In this document: positions 44,899 through 55,989 of the stretch, piece after piece
Layout: the number at the start of each line of letters is the position of its first letter
Position numbering within the stretch: the stretch's first letter is position 1
Assembly (NCBI GenBank): GCA_011947345.1
Contig: JAAVTG010000246.1
Location: 92,891 to 156,890, forward strand
Origin: Phytophthora quininea
Lineage: Eukaryota; Oomycota; Peronosporomycetes; Peronosporales; Peronosporaceae
Reading direction: 5' to 3'
DNA length: 64,000 nt
The notes under the pieces: model-generated
Databases searched by the model: none
What the model was told of the DNA's origin: nothing
The model's input: the letters and a program-made list of their open reading frames with translations, nothing else
Position numbers and translations under genes: made by a program

Positions 44899-46107
44899 AG
44901 CAGCGCCTCAGTAGCTAAAGTGTTGGTAAAGTGTGTAAATTTGGTCAGAGTAGACTGCTTTTTCTTGATGGCGAGCCCTTTTGGCGATAACGGAGCCGCG
45001 ATCGCGCGATTGCGAACGTTGCAGTAGAGGCGTTAAACGTGTGACAGACCTGCTCCTGAGCTTGGGGTTCAACGACGTCACGTGCTGCGGCTCGCGTTGG
45101 CGCGCGGCACCATCGCAGACGGCCATTCCGGCGCATGGCACCATCGCAATTGGCCATTCCGGTGTCCGGCTTGACTCTGCGTGGATATTTGTGCTTGAAG
45201 AAGACCCACAACTGCAACGTGCGTGGGAACGTCCTGTCAAGGAACGCCGCGATGAATCGCACCGCCACTGCACAGTCGTTCGTTGCACTGCAACTTGCGC
45301 CAAGACGCTCAGGTGAGCCTTATCAGCCATCCGATCGCGGATAATCAGGTGTTAGCGTCACCGGATTGTTATGCCACATTCGCGCCACCGAGGAAAGACT
45401 GCGACTAGCTGTTAGTTAGTATGGCGAGAGAGGTTGTCATCCTTCGGTCTGCTGGCTTTGCGAATGGAGCGCACGATGTGTGCAGGAAGAGGCGAAAATA
45501 AGCTCACAACGACATTAACCTCGAAGGTAGCTGCTTGGTGCGAGTCGATCAGCAACAAAACGGTCACTGCAAGGACGTAGCGGTGGGCCCAAGCATGATC
45601 AGCGTCTGTGTGCGCACCGTGCCTGACTACACAACATCGTTGATGGTCCGACTAAGCTGCGCCTAAACTCTGGCGGTTGCGCCGGACAAAGTCAACAGGA
45701 CAGAACTCCGCGGATGTGGTTAAGGTACTGTAGTTTGATGAGAGTCACTGTAAAGCCACAAAGATCGTTTTTGCTCGGCGAAATACACGTACGCAAGAGG
45801 CAAACTTCATTAGATCACCGCTTACCCACAAGTTTCCCCCTCTAGTTTCAACGAAGCTGAAGAGTGCGGTTGCTCGTATTGGCGTCGGTGGTAGTAGTAT
45901 TTGTTGTAAAACCGCACGAACATAAACGACTCTGATCTATCCGCGACACTGATGTATATTTGAGGTCTTTAGACAAACTCACACAGTTGGCTGACCTACT
46001 CGGTTCGCCGTCTGGCGAAAGCCACACGGTCAATCATTTTAGGTGAACTGTAAAAAGCTGCCTCAACGACAGTCCACCTTTATCCTTCTGGATTCACTAA
46101 TTACAAG
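44899..46107. other. Intergenic stretch with no recognised gene
   Basis: About 1.2 kb, A/T-richer from 45300 onward. The open frames here are short and show no motif. The right part may be the end of the Harbinger element that follows, but no terminal inverted repeat was found. Confidence 0.45.
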
Positions 46108-46880
46108 ATGGGCGTCCTTCGCTTCAAAGAGAGCTACGACAAAGAGCTCATGCGTGTAGTTATCGCGACCAAGCCGTTTAGCGCGGAGTACGGCGAAGTA
46201 GGTCAGCTGTGAAAAGACATTGCCGCACATGTGTCATCGGCGATACGTGTGCAAGTAAATGTGAAGCAGGTTCAAGATCGTCTTCGTCTGCTGCGGAAGA
46301 ATTGGATAGCGGGCGGAGCTACGTTCGGCTCTGGGGAGCGGCATTGAAGAGCCGTTGGATGCTGTAAATGAACAGAGCCATCACGATTCACTGGCTGGAA
46401 TCGTTCAACAGTACGTCCGCCTCGAAGAAGCTCATGCTGTTTAACGAAAAGCAGTCGCAGCCAAGAAAAAGCAATCCACCCGTTTCGAGCTGTGTGCCTC
46501 GGAAACCATCGCCGAGAGCAACAAACGCAGAGTGCTGCACAGCCTACAGGCTCATGGTTCATCTTCAAAGAGTGACGACGACACCTCATCGAACTGCGAC
46601 TCCGTCACAACGTGTGATTCAGCCTCGACATGCTAAACGCCAGCAGAAACGCCAACAACAAAAAGAGTTAACGCGCTTAAATCGGAAGCACAGCATTTAG
46701 GAAAACGTGCTCGGGACGAACTTGCCCTGAGAAAGTAGCAATTCGAGGGGAAAATGCTGTGGCAAAAACAATAGCATGCTGAGCTGCTTGAGCTGGAGCG
46801 AAGTCGTGCTGCTGCCCGTGAGGAAACGGGCATACATAATCGAGTACTGATACTTGAATGCGCTAAAATATTTAGCGTTG
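46108..46880 (+). pseudogene. Myb/SANT-like partner protein of PIF/Harbinger, dead
   Basis: It begins MGVLRFKESYDKELMRVV at ATG 46108, in the pattern of the oomycete Myb/SANT-like DNA-binding proteins, and hits a TGA at about 46210. Downstream in shifting frames come KQVQDRLRLLRKNW (near 46265), a Ser/Asp-rich linker and a Glu/Leu-rich coiled-coil end (HAELLELERSRAAAREE, near 46777). Several stops interrupt it. PIF/Harbinger elements encode such a protein next to the transposase, and it aids transposase binding and nuclear import. Confidence 0.6.
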
Positions 46881-46955
46881 TGTTGACGAAGAAGTAAGTT
46901 GGGTAGGAATGACGATATATTGACGGGCTGACGGGTAAGATACAAATGCGTTAAA

Positions 46956-48030
46956 TCAATTCACTTGCAGATACTCGTGTAGACTTGGAGGATCTAATTT
47001 GAAGTAGTTGCTGACGTTATTCCCGCCGCGAATACATGTCAGACAGATTGGCAGGAGCACGCCCACTCGGTACATTTGACCGATAGGTTGCGTACCTGTT
47101 CTGGCTTGGTGCTTGACATCTAAAGCCAACCAGTAGTTGCACACTTCACCGTAGGACCATTCAACTGTTGTCCTCACTTCCATACGCTTGATCACCAAAA
47201 ATGCGGAAGCTTGAAAAACGAGGATCTGCTCGGATTTTGTCAGCCAACAGAGACTCACGGAACAATTTTGTATCCTGGTTTCGACCAGGAAAGGGGCCAA
47301 ATAGATGGGTGATCATACCTTCGGTGTTGGTGAGTGACTGGTATTTCAGAGCGTGCTTTCTGCGATGTCCGTTGTATACCGATTGCTGGCTTCCCAATTT
47401 TCCATCCTGAATCACATCTCGTGGTGTCGGTCTGCATGTTTCGCGGAGCATCCCATTGATGAAGCTCCTAACATAAAATTACATCGGCGTATTCTTCAAG
47501 ATGCTCTGCTGCGTAGTTGTGGTTGAACTCAATAACCTTGCCGTGCTTCGTATCGAGATACTCAATCATGAACATGAAAATGTTTGACAAACCGCTGACG
47601 GGTCGCCAGCCAAAAACGTGCTGTAAATCTTCCCACCTTAACGGAGCCGCGAGTTTGGCGAGCAAAACACACAGACCTTCTACCCCAGTCGCCGTAGTAC
47701 CCTCGCGTGTAGTGATGCGTTGCAGGTCGAACAAGCAAACGAGCTCGACGAGCTCTTCTTTAGAAATCTAAACCGTTTCTTGCATATTTGGGAGGAGAGA
47801 GTGTTGAAATTAAACGGTACCCGGCGCGGCCTCTCCAAGTCGTTGCTCAGTTCTAGTGCTAGGTGGGCACGAATGATGGCAGCCTCAACATGGGCTTCGC
47901 TCTGAAGCGATCTGTACGAACGCTGAAGTAAGTACGCAGTCTTGTGGTACCTGGGCACTTCTCTTGTTATCTGCCTAATAAAACGGACTATTGCGTTGTT
48001 AGTATCAGCACTGGCACTAGCTACAGTCAT
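46956..48030 (-). pseudogene. PIF/Harbinger transposase (DDE_Tnp_4), dead
   Basis: It starts at ATG 48030 and ends at 46956, in four frame segments. The N-terminal part has the F-x-L-x-x-x-E helix-turn-helix region KRFRFLKK and VFGWRPVSGLSNIF. The catalytic region follows with NGHRRKHALKYQ, THLFGPFPGRNQDTKLFRES, FGDQAYGSE, VEWSYGEV and a C-terminal YRVGVLLPICLTCIRGG. The first catalytic Asp (usually F-[IV]-D-G) reads Asn (SFINGM), so the enzyme should be inactive; the second and third acidic sites remain. Tail-to-tail arrangement with the Myb-like gene at 46108-46880 matches the two-gene PIF/Harbinger layout. Confidence 0.72.
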
Positions 48031-48441
48031 AGTAGACGGCGGCAAGAAATTAACACGAAGTAGACTCTTAGTTGCTGGACTGGCGCGAGAAGAAGTGCAG
48101 CGGGGCTGCGTAGCAGTGCACGTGCACAGAGGAAGACGTAGGACTCCCCGAGTCTGTCTCTTTAGGCGCCCCGCCTTCGGTTCTATACAAGAACCAAGTA
48201 CAGTCCCGTATCTAGGACTTGCGGAGTCAGTGTCCCTTAAAACAAAGACCACACTAATTAATTGCAAAAATAGAACTGAATTGACTTGTTTATCTGACCT
48301 TGGTGTAAAGATATAGACTAACCTATGTGGCATCGTTAATCTAACAGATATGTAAATGAGTGGTGGGGAGCCAGATAACTACAGAGTCGAAACTCTACAC
48401 ACGGTTAAGACTTTCGTGTAACCTCCACAGTCAACGCACGG
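48031..48441. other. Non-coding flank of the Harbinger element
   Basis: No gene. Two similar units containing CACGGTTA.GACTTTCGTG occur near 48399 and 48437 about 38 nt apart, a short tandem repeat. Confidence 0.35.
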
Positions 48442-48880
48442 TTATGACTTTCGTGAAACCCCGCTACAGCTAGGAAGCCGCGTTGGAACGAGGTCCACCG
48501 GAAATGTTCCTGAAGATGCCTCTACCAAGTGGCTTATTGTCGCATGATAGATCACGTGGTCAATTTGAAGTGCCTTGTGTCGTTGGTCCAGCGAGCGGAT
48601 GCGCACCGCGAGTTTTAGGCGGATTCCGATCGCTGCATTGTCGGCCGGGTGAGCTGGCGTCCCAAACGCTTCTCTGTTTCGGTTGATCCAGGTGTCCCGC
48701 ATGAAGATGCCTCGGAGATATATCCACAAACTCAGTCTCAGCAAAGACTCGGTTGGCATTCCATCGCGGGCGGAAAAATCCCGGCGGCCGACTAGGAACT
48801 CAAGCCATGTTGGTGAGCTGCGGAGAAGTAACGACCACACAAGCCGGATGGATCATCAGACGCGACGAACTTTGGAGCAA
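48442..48880 (-). pseudogene. Possible LINE retrotransposon C-terminal fragment
   Basis: A minus-strand frame (48840-48442) reads WIYLRGIFMRDTWINRNREAFG, AIGIRLKLAVRIRSLDQRH and a Pro-rich tail. The Trp/Arg-rich W-I-N-R-N-R-E segment resembles the region after reverse transcriptase in oomycete LINE elements. No RT or endonuclease motif remains. Assignment rests on weak similarity. Confidence 0.35.
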
Positions 48881-48970
48881 ACTTTCGACGTGTTAACAGG
48901 TGCGATGGGGGCAGATCGTCGGGTCCCGTTGATCCTAGAAACAGAACTGTTCGGCAACCCAGCTACTTAG

Positions 48971-49851
48971 CAAACCCCTTTAAAGAATATCTATAGCGTA
49001 GTAAGGGCCGATAGATGGCTCTCACGCGTCCGTGTGACGTGCAGGCACGTGGTTGGACAATGGCTGCGTCTTTTGGCCAATAATCATGCGCCCGCCAAAG
49101 TCTGCTCCTTCTGCGGCCCGTAACGATTGTAAACGTTGTGTATCCACCACACACAAGTGGTTTGTGTCCGTTCGCCATACCGTGTCGGCTCGGACACGTG
49201 TGACATGTTCGGACAATTCGGACAAACCCACAAAGTGCATACCGGTACAGTACCAAGATCAGCACCACACTGACGCAACTCCCCGCAGCGCGCGCTCGGA
49301 TCACCGCTGAAGCAGGCACACAGCACGAGAATCACATCTCCCCGGCTCGTGCAGGCTCGCACGTCGCGCGTAACACGCTGCAGGAGGCTCAAGCAGGCTG
49401 ACACATCGCACAGATAGATCGCTGGTGCAGCAGGCTTTGGCAGGCTGGCCCCGCGCGCGCACCAAGAGCGGTGCTGAGGGGAAGAGCTGCCCACGGGCGA
49501 AGCAGCCAGCAGGGAGAAGATCGCGTGGGGATGAAGTGCAGCCCCAGCGCGCTGTCCAAGAGGCGGATACAACGCTGTGTCAGCGAACTACCTGAAGGTG
49601 GGGTGATGATACCCGGCGAGGAGATTGTAGCTGAGGCGAAGAGGTGGCTGTCGCTACCACGACGCATTTGGCAGTCGCGTGAAGCGTAGCATGATGAGCG
49701 AACGTGTGTCGAGTAGGTATATGTAGACGAACGTGTGGAAAATCTTTATGGACTAATGACAGTGTATGTATGTGCAGATGTGGTAGTGAAGGAGCGTGTA
49801 CGCTTAAATGCTTACCTTGATCTAGTCGCTGAGCAGTTTTAACCTCGCACC
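48971..49851. other. Intergenic stretch with no recognised gene
   Basis: No gene or repeat family recognised. Open frames on both strands are short and lack motifs. Confidence 0.4.
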
Positions 49852-52609
49852 TCACGTTCGGCCTTGAACGTTTTGTGGCAGTAAAGTGCGAATCGTCTTG
49901 GCCGGTGAATCATCGGCAACGCGCCCTTCGCGAACGAGATTCAGGTAATGAACGATGTTGTCATTCATCTCACCAGCTTCATGCTTTTCTTTCAGGACAT
50001 TGACGGCGGTGCCGTATGATTTTGCCTTCAGGTGCTGTTCGTCAAGAAGATTTCGGATGTTTGCTTCAGCTTCGCGTCCAGACGCAAGAATTCGCTCCTT
50101 TGCTTCGGCAGTGGTCCCCGTGACGACGTATCCATTTGGTAAGAAAATGCGCATGAATGCCACGGTAACTTTCATCTCGTGATAGCGCCATCTATTCTCA
50201 TGTGCAAATGGTGTTGGACTGCAGAACCACTCGAACCACACTGAAGTGAGAGACTTATGGCCGGACTTCCTGCGAGCTACTGTTAATGCGGTGGAGCGTC
50301 CAGTGATACCAACGCTACTATTAGCTGCATCTGGGGGTACAATTTGCTCAGTCGCCGAGCCCTCAAGCTTCTCCACGCGCTCACTCAGCACTTTAATCTG
50401 GGATTGCAGTCCGTCAACTACCTTTGTTTGCTGTTCCAGAAGAGTGGTCTGCTTGCGCACGGACTCTTCCGTGCATGCTGGCGCAGCACCCTTCATTTCG
50501 GAGACGGCTGGTACTGCGCCGTGCCGCAGAAGCGTCCGCTGAATGGTAAGCGACCACGAAGCCAATTCACGTTCAGTAATTCTCAACACATTGTATATGT
50601 GTGGTGTAGAGTGAAGTGGGCGCCAGTTGAAGCATATCGTGATAGTGCAGCACAACAACGGCCATAAAGACCTCCACAACATCTTCACGCAAGCTTAGCG
50701 GCGCCGAGAACCCAATCACAGTGCTGAAGAGACGGGTCTGCAGCTGACGAACCCATTGCATGACGAGTGCGTTGTCCCGGGTCGGCGTGTACAGCGCGAC
50801 CCTGGGACGGCAACCGCTCCGTTCCGCCCGTTGGCTACACTCTACGTGAGTCTGAATACCGCGAGCGACAGGGCGAGGCAGCCATCCAAGAAGGAGTTTG
50901 GCGAGAGTAGGCCAAGCCGCGGGCGAGCGCGCCAGCTCGCCTCGCGCCATCTTCGACTCAGGCCCAAGACGACCAAGTGGAGGGCAAGCCGGGGATGCGG
51001 AGGACGGGTGTCAGGCATGGCGTGGCCCGCTGAAAGCTCTAGGTGAGGAGGGCGGTCGATCCAAAGGACAGATGTCATGCTGGGGCGCATGGAGAAGCCA
51101 GCGCTGGCAGCCTCGCCGGCCGGAGAAGCTAACCGAACTCGTTTTGTGCCGTAGGTCCCCAGCCTAGTGAGCAGCAAGAGTCAGCGACAGCAGCGAGAGC
51201 CGCTAAGACAACAAGTAGCGTTTGCGTTTACTTTTCGTCCCTCGTCTACCGTTCCGTTCTACATCAGCGCGCGGCCAAGGCACTGCACACTCCGTTCCAC
51301 ACCGGAGGTACTCGACCCCGACTGTCAAGGTCTTCTGTCCCGGCCGGTGGTTGAGCCCTAGCCAAGCTCGCGGCGGCCCAACTGTCATCCCCACCACGGG
51401 ACAGCGTCAAAGCCTTCGAATAATGGTAGGCGCGCATCCGTTTTCAAATTCCATCCGGCTAATGTCTTACCCACAGCCTGATCTTCTTGTGTCGTGCTAA
51501 CAATGTGGTTAAAAGCTTTGCTAACAGCAGTAAGGCTCCACCCACCGCAACCCATAATCCAGGAAGTATTGGTATCACTGTTGCCATTAGCACTTTAGGC
51601 CGCACCTCGACGAAAAGAGTGAGACGACATGTTCTTTGTCAGACCAGTGCCATCAGCATCATAAACCGCACTCCACTTTTGAAGAACCCGATTAACGTAC
51701 GCATGAATTCCAGGTACGGCGACACGAAATTGTTTTGGTTGAGGTTGCTGTTGACCGCTTTCTTCTCCAGATACTCGGTCAGCTTCCAGCTGCTCGATCA
51801 ATGGTGTTTCCCGAGGTGAACCTGGTAAACTTCTTGGGTGTTGCGAGGCAGGTGGTCCAGCAGAAATTCACTTGGCGTAGACTGCATGATCGTTGCGATG
51901 GCAAGGGTGTGAATAGGACAGGATGCAAAATCGGTGCGGTCGTGAAAAGAGATGCCCCTTGGCTGCTAGCAGACTTCATACGCTTGAAGTGGATGTAGAG
52001 ACAGCCACCTACACACTTGGACAGCTTGTTACCATAGATTAAACTTGAGAATTGCAATACAAACTCACAAGGGTAAACAGCAATTTGACTTTTCAGCGAA
52101 CACAGCGTATCAGACGACCTGCCCAGTAGATGCCACAGCAAATTCAAAAGGGCAGCATCCTTGTAGTCCACATCTTGAGCAGCACCTTTCAAAATTGCAT
52201 TAGTCAGCAGGCGGAGGTCTTTTTTCGTGCAGGGAGGCGCTTGGTGGGTGAATTCGGTGCCTCGCTTAGCGCAGTATTTATCCAGTACTGCCGCGATTTT
52301 CTGCAGGCGACGGCCTGAGACTGCATTGAGGGCAGGAAAACGCTCCAAAAGATGTTTTTTTATGTTGCCGAAGTAACTAATAACAGAATTCTTGGAAAGA
52401 AATGAGCCTCTCGAACTCTCTTTAAACGCAAGAAACACAGCAAACCTATCCAGCACGACGTAGAGCATCTCTCCAGTGGCATCCTTGCCGACGAACACGT
52501 AGATACGCTCAACCGTCAATTGTTCAGCAGCTGCGAAGCGCTGGAAGGCGTTGAGAGCCGTCAGCCGTGCCCGCTGGGAGTTCCCAGGGATCAATGCCTT
52601 CGAGGACAT
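49852..52609 (-). mobile_element. Crypton-type element (tyrosine recombinase transposon)
   Basis: It is read on the minus strand from ATG 52609 to a stop at 49852. The N-terminal SAM-like/core-binding part is 52609-51990. Recombinase box I is LLNLLWHLLGRSSDTLC (near 52140, Arg present). Box II is MSSHSFRRGAA (near 51632-51600, His and Arg present). The C-terminal region continues to a coiled coil (LEQQTKVVDGLQSQIKVL) and a WFEWF...AFMRIFLPNGY domain. Cryptons integrate by tyrosine recombinase and lack inverted repeats. The copy is dead: a TAA follows box II near 51599, a His replaces the expected Tyr, and about 0.6 kb of G/C-rich DNA (50820-51400) interrupts it. Confidence 0.7.
50820..51400. 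other. G/C-rich insertion inside the Crypton
   Basis: Crypton-like coding sequence stops near 51400 (LPLFEGFDAV) and resumes near 50820 (VMQWVRQLQTRLFS). The 0.58 kb between is much richer in G/C, has no matching frame and starts with TGGTGGGGATGACA-type sequence. A solo LTR or other short insertion is the simplest reading; flanking duplications are not clear. Confidence 0.35.
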
Positions 52610-52822
52610 CGATTGTCTTTTTGAGTGAATAGCGTGAGGCTCTATCAAAACCCTCACAAATATGATATTTGCCCGAACACATACGATATCGCTGTGATAT
52701 TTTTTTGTATTTGACTTCATTATTGCTATATGAAACATTTTTCAGACAAAATATGCCCGAATTGTCCGAGCCGCAGCCTTTTATGATTTGGAACTTATCG
52801 ACAATGTGATTGGCGGATACCT

Positions 52823-52928
52823 CTGGTCGTATCCATTTTCATTGGCTACCTGCTATTGCAAACTTTTATGTGATAAAGTTTGTGTCCGAATTAACGCGCT
52901 ATTCTACCATATAGTCGGATACGACCAG
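52823..52928. repeat. 106-bp unit with 12-bp inverted ends
   Basis: CTGGTCGTATCC (52823-52834) is the exact reverse complement of GGATACGACCAG (52917-52928). It may be a very small MITE just outside the Crypton start. No target-site duplication is evident. Confidence 0.4.
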
Positions 52929-54580
52929 TTTGTATGACCTTGTTACAAATAGGCGCGTCCACCCAATGCGCGCGGGCACCCCAGGATCCCTCGCTTAACT
53001 TGATTTGAAACAGGCGAGAGTCCCGACGACGAACGACGACGCTTGATGAAGACCTCCTCGCTCTCATCCGCGGGACTCCTTCTCGCGAGCACCGATTCGA
53101 TATGGTGTGGAGATTTCTCGAAGATTCGACGGCCAATCGTCGCCTCCGCAATTGGTGGATAATGGAAGTCATTTAGAGGTAATCATCACTACCCTGACGA
53201 CTATCCGTTATAGTGCAGCACAGCTAGCCATGAAATACACTCTTTGAGGTGAAACTTATTGTGCCAGCCATCAACAATGTAAACAAGATCACTAGTACCC
53301 TCCGTCACAGTCCTCCATCTGATCCTACCACAACGCTTCCTCCAACCGTAACGGAACGCCTTAGGCAAAGGCCTCGTTTAGAAGTGGCACCACTATGTTT
53401 GCAACATCGTGTCAACGTACACACGAGCTTTCTTCCTCTTGTTCGTTTTCCTCCCTGAGTTGCACCATTGATTGTAGGTGACTACGCGCGGGATCGACTC
53501 GGAAAGCACTGCTGCGGCCTCGGTATCATCGGTTGCCTCGCTGTTGTTAGTGTGAAAGCGGGATTGAGTCCTATGTACGAAACCAAGAGAAACTACGACA
53601 GAGTACACTATAGTTATGCAAGCTTTGCGTTAAGGAGATTAAAATCCAGTCAGCTTCCGAGTTCTCAAGTATCAGCATCGGAAGGCACTAAAACGCTCCA
53701 GGTTTCAGAGAGCATCCGATGTACGTCTATAAAAAAGGACTAAAATGGAGTCTCCTAGGACTTCTTGTGCCACTTTCGTCCTTTTCGAAGCGATATTTGT
53801 TAGCTTTCTACAGCACAGACCCGGAGTTGATGGCACAACTTATGGCGGGCACCGAACTCCACTCGAGTGCTGTGGAAGCACTTCAAACTGCAAATCGACA
53901 TACGCAACAATTGAGTCGACTACAAGCAGCGCTACGACCGTAATCGGGAGCTTACAGAAGCAAGAAATACTTGTGTCCTAGAGCGAAGCTCTCTGATAGG
54001 AGAAACAAAATCAACAAAATAAGTCTTCATATTGCCCTCCAACACCAGCATCAACAACAACCACCGCGAATTCCAAGAACCGCCGACTGACCTCACCTTC
54101 CAACACCTCGCAAGAATACCATCGTCGATGCTTTTATAGTCTATGTTGCTGTTGTACAGAACTTCTTTGAAACAGCCCACGCAGGACACTATTGCTGCCT
54201 GAACAAGTCCCGACCGATTCCGAGGACGCAGATTCGCTAGCATGACACACAAGGTAGAGCAGTCAAATGCATAGTGGCAAACAGCGAAGACTGCGCTAGC
54301 TGCGGGGCACTTCTCGGAGCTTGACTATCCTCGGAAATCGTTCAGGTCTTGCTCAGCCAGCAGCTTGGCTGTGCCCCAGCGCGTATCGGTGACGGTGGAC
54401 GCCACTGGCTTCTGATAGACGTGGAAGAGCTTTACGTCGTTGTCGTCGCCGAGGCATCGCCAGTACTCCGACGCCAGGATTCACAGCTTTGTAGGCGCGT
54501 GCTCGCCTGCACGTGGTAACACATCGGAATTGCATACATTTTACGAAATTCCCCATTGGACGACTAGTGCATCGAGCAGC
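52929..54580. other. Gene-poor stretch with coding-like scraps
   Basis: No complete gene. A plus-strand scrap near 53045-53173 reads RGTPSREHRFDMVWRFLEDS and ends in TAG. A plus-strand frame at 53719-53943 is Gln/Leu-rich, and a minus-strand frame at 53932-54252 has Cys-rich coding-like content (VQAAIVSCVGCFKEVLYN). None belongs to a family I recognise; they may be relics of transposon or host genes. Confidence 0.35.
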
Positions 54581-55763
54581 ATGAGCAAGCTCCTGTCGCT
54601 GCTGCTGCTGCTCACTGGCGGCGCTTGTCTCCGCGGAACAAACGCCGCCGACGCCCGCTGTGCGGGGACAAGAGCACCTCGAAGCAGATGCCGTGGCGAC
54701 GCATAACCACGCCCACGCGGTCCACAATCACGAGGCGGCGAAGACTGCGAGCAAGCCCCGAGCCGAGCGTTTCGCCCCGTTGGTGTGGGGAGGCACTTTC
54801 GCCACGGCGCTGGTGGGCGCTGCCCCCGTGCTGGTGCTGCTGGTGGTGCCGCTCGGCGTTGGCGCCCAGGAGAAGCAACAGCCGCTGCTGCGCGTTTTCC
54901 TGAGCTTTGCGGCCGGCGGTCTGCTGGGCGACGCGCTGCTGCATTTGCTGCCGCACTCGCTACCGGAGGGGAATAGCCATCACGACCATGACCATGACCA
55001 TGGTCATGAGCATGAGCATGAGCATGGGCATGAGGGACACTCGCACTCGATGGCGGATCTGACCGTCTGGCTGTGGACGCTGGCGGGCATGATGACCTTC
55101 CTCATGCTGGAGAAGTTTGTGCGCGCGCAGACTGGAGGCGGCCATGGACATTCGCACGGACACCCGCACCAGTCTTCGTCGATCCAGAACGGTGCTTCAA
55201 CCTCGGCTACGACGCCGACGACGACTGCCAGGAAGCGCACTGTGTACAAGGAGGGCAAGGAGGACCCGAATATGCAGTCGACCGGCGAGGATTCGCCAAG
55301 CTTGGCGTTTGGGAGAAAGCCCATTGCCGCGGCGGGGTATTTGAACCTTGCAGCAGACTTCTCTCACAACTTTACGGATGGCTTGGCCATCGGCGCCACA
55401 TTCCTGCGTGGATCGGGGTGGACCACGACGGTAGCCATGCTGCTGCACGAGCTGCCCCACGAGATCGGTGACTTTGCCATCCTCATCCAGTCTGGATTCT
55501 CGCGCCGCGAAGCCATGGTCACGCAGCTGCTGACAGCCATCGGCGCTATGATCGGCACAGTCATCGGACTGCTGATGGAAGGTGCCGGAGACTCGAGCTC
55601 TGCGTGGATCTCGCCGTTTACGGCCGGCGGGTTTATCTACATTGCGTGCACCAGCGTGATGCCGGAGCTGCTGGAAGACTGCTCGCTGATGCAGTCGCTC
55701 AAGGAAGCTGCTGCCATGTGTGCGGGGATTGGGCTCATGGTTCTCATCGCACTGAGCGAGTAG
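54581..55763 (+). CDS. ZIP (SLC39, LIV-1 subfamily) zinc transporter
   Basis: It starts at ATG 54581 with a signal peptide (MSKLLSLLLLLTGGACLRG). A one-base frame change near 54657 leads into the main frame, which ends at a TAG at 55761-55763, about 390 residues. Eight membrane segments are expected. Long His-rich loops follow TM2-3 (54979-55060, encoded by a CATGAC/CATGAG repeat) and near 55140-55170. The LIV-1 metalloprotease-like motif HELPHEIGDFAIL (near 55446) and NFTDGLAIG (near 55369) line the metal site. Its architecture is closest to Slc39a7/KE4/IAR1, which release zinc from the ER or Golgi into the cytosol; location is inferred. It is convergent with the RPB1 gene, 3' ends 226 nt apart. 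Confidence 0.9.
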
Positions 55764-55989
55764 GCGGAAGAGGATAGCTAGACTTGATGTCCCTCGATAA
55801 GCAAAGCATGTTTCGTGTTTCTTGTATTGTTAATTGGCTTCGTTCTTCGATATACATACGACAAGCATCGCGTGCGGGGGCACTGGGCATGCAGCTACGA
55901 CATAAACCTACTCGGACCCCACGGCTCTTTCGCTGTTGATTCCGCAGCGCACATCGTTTCACCTTCGGTTGACATGTGCACCTTCTTGC

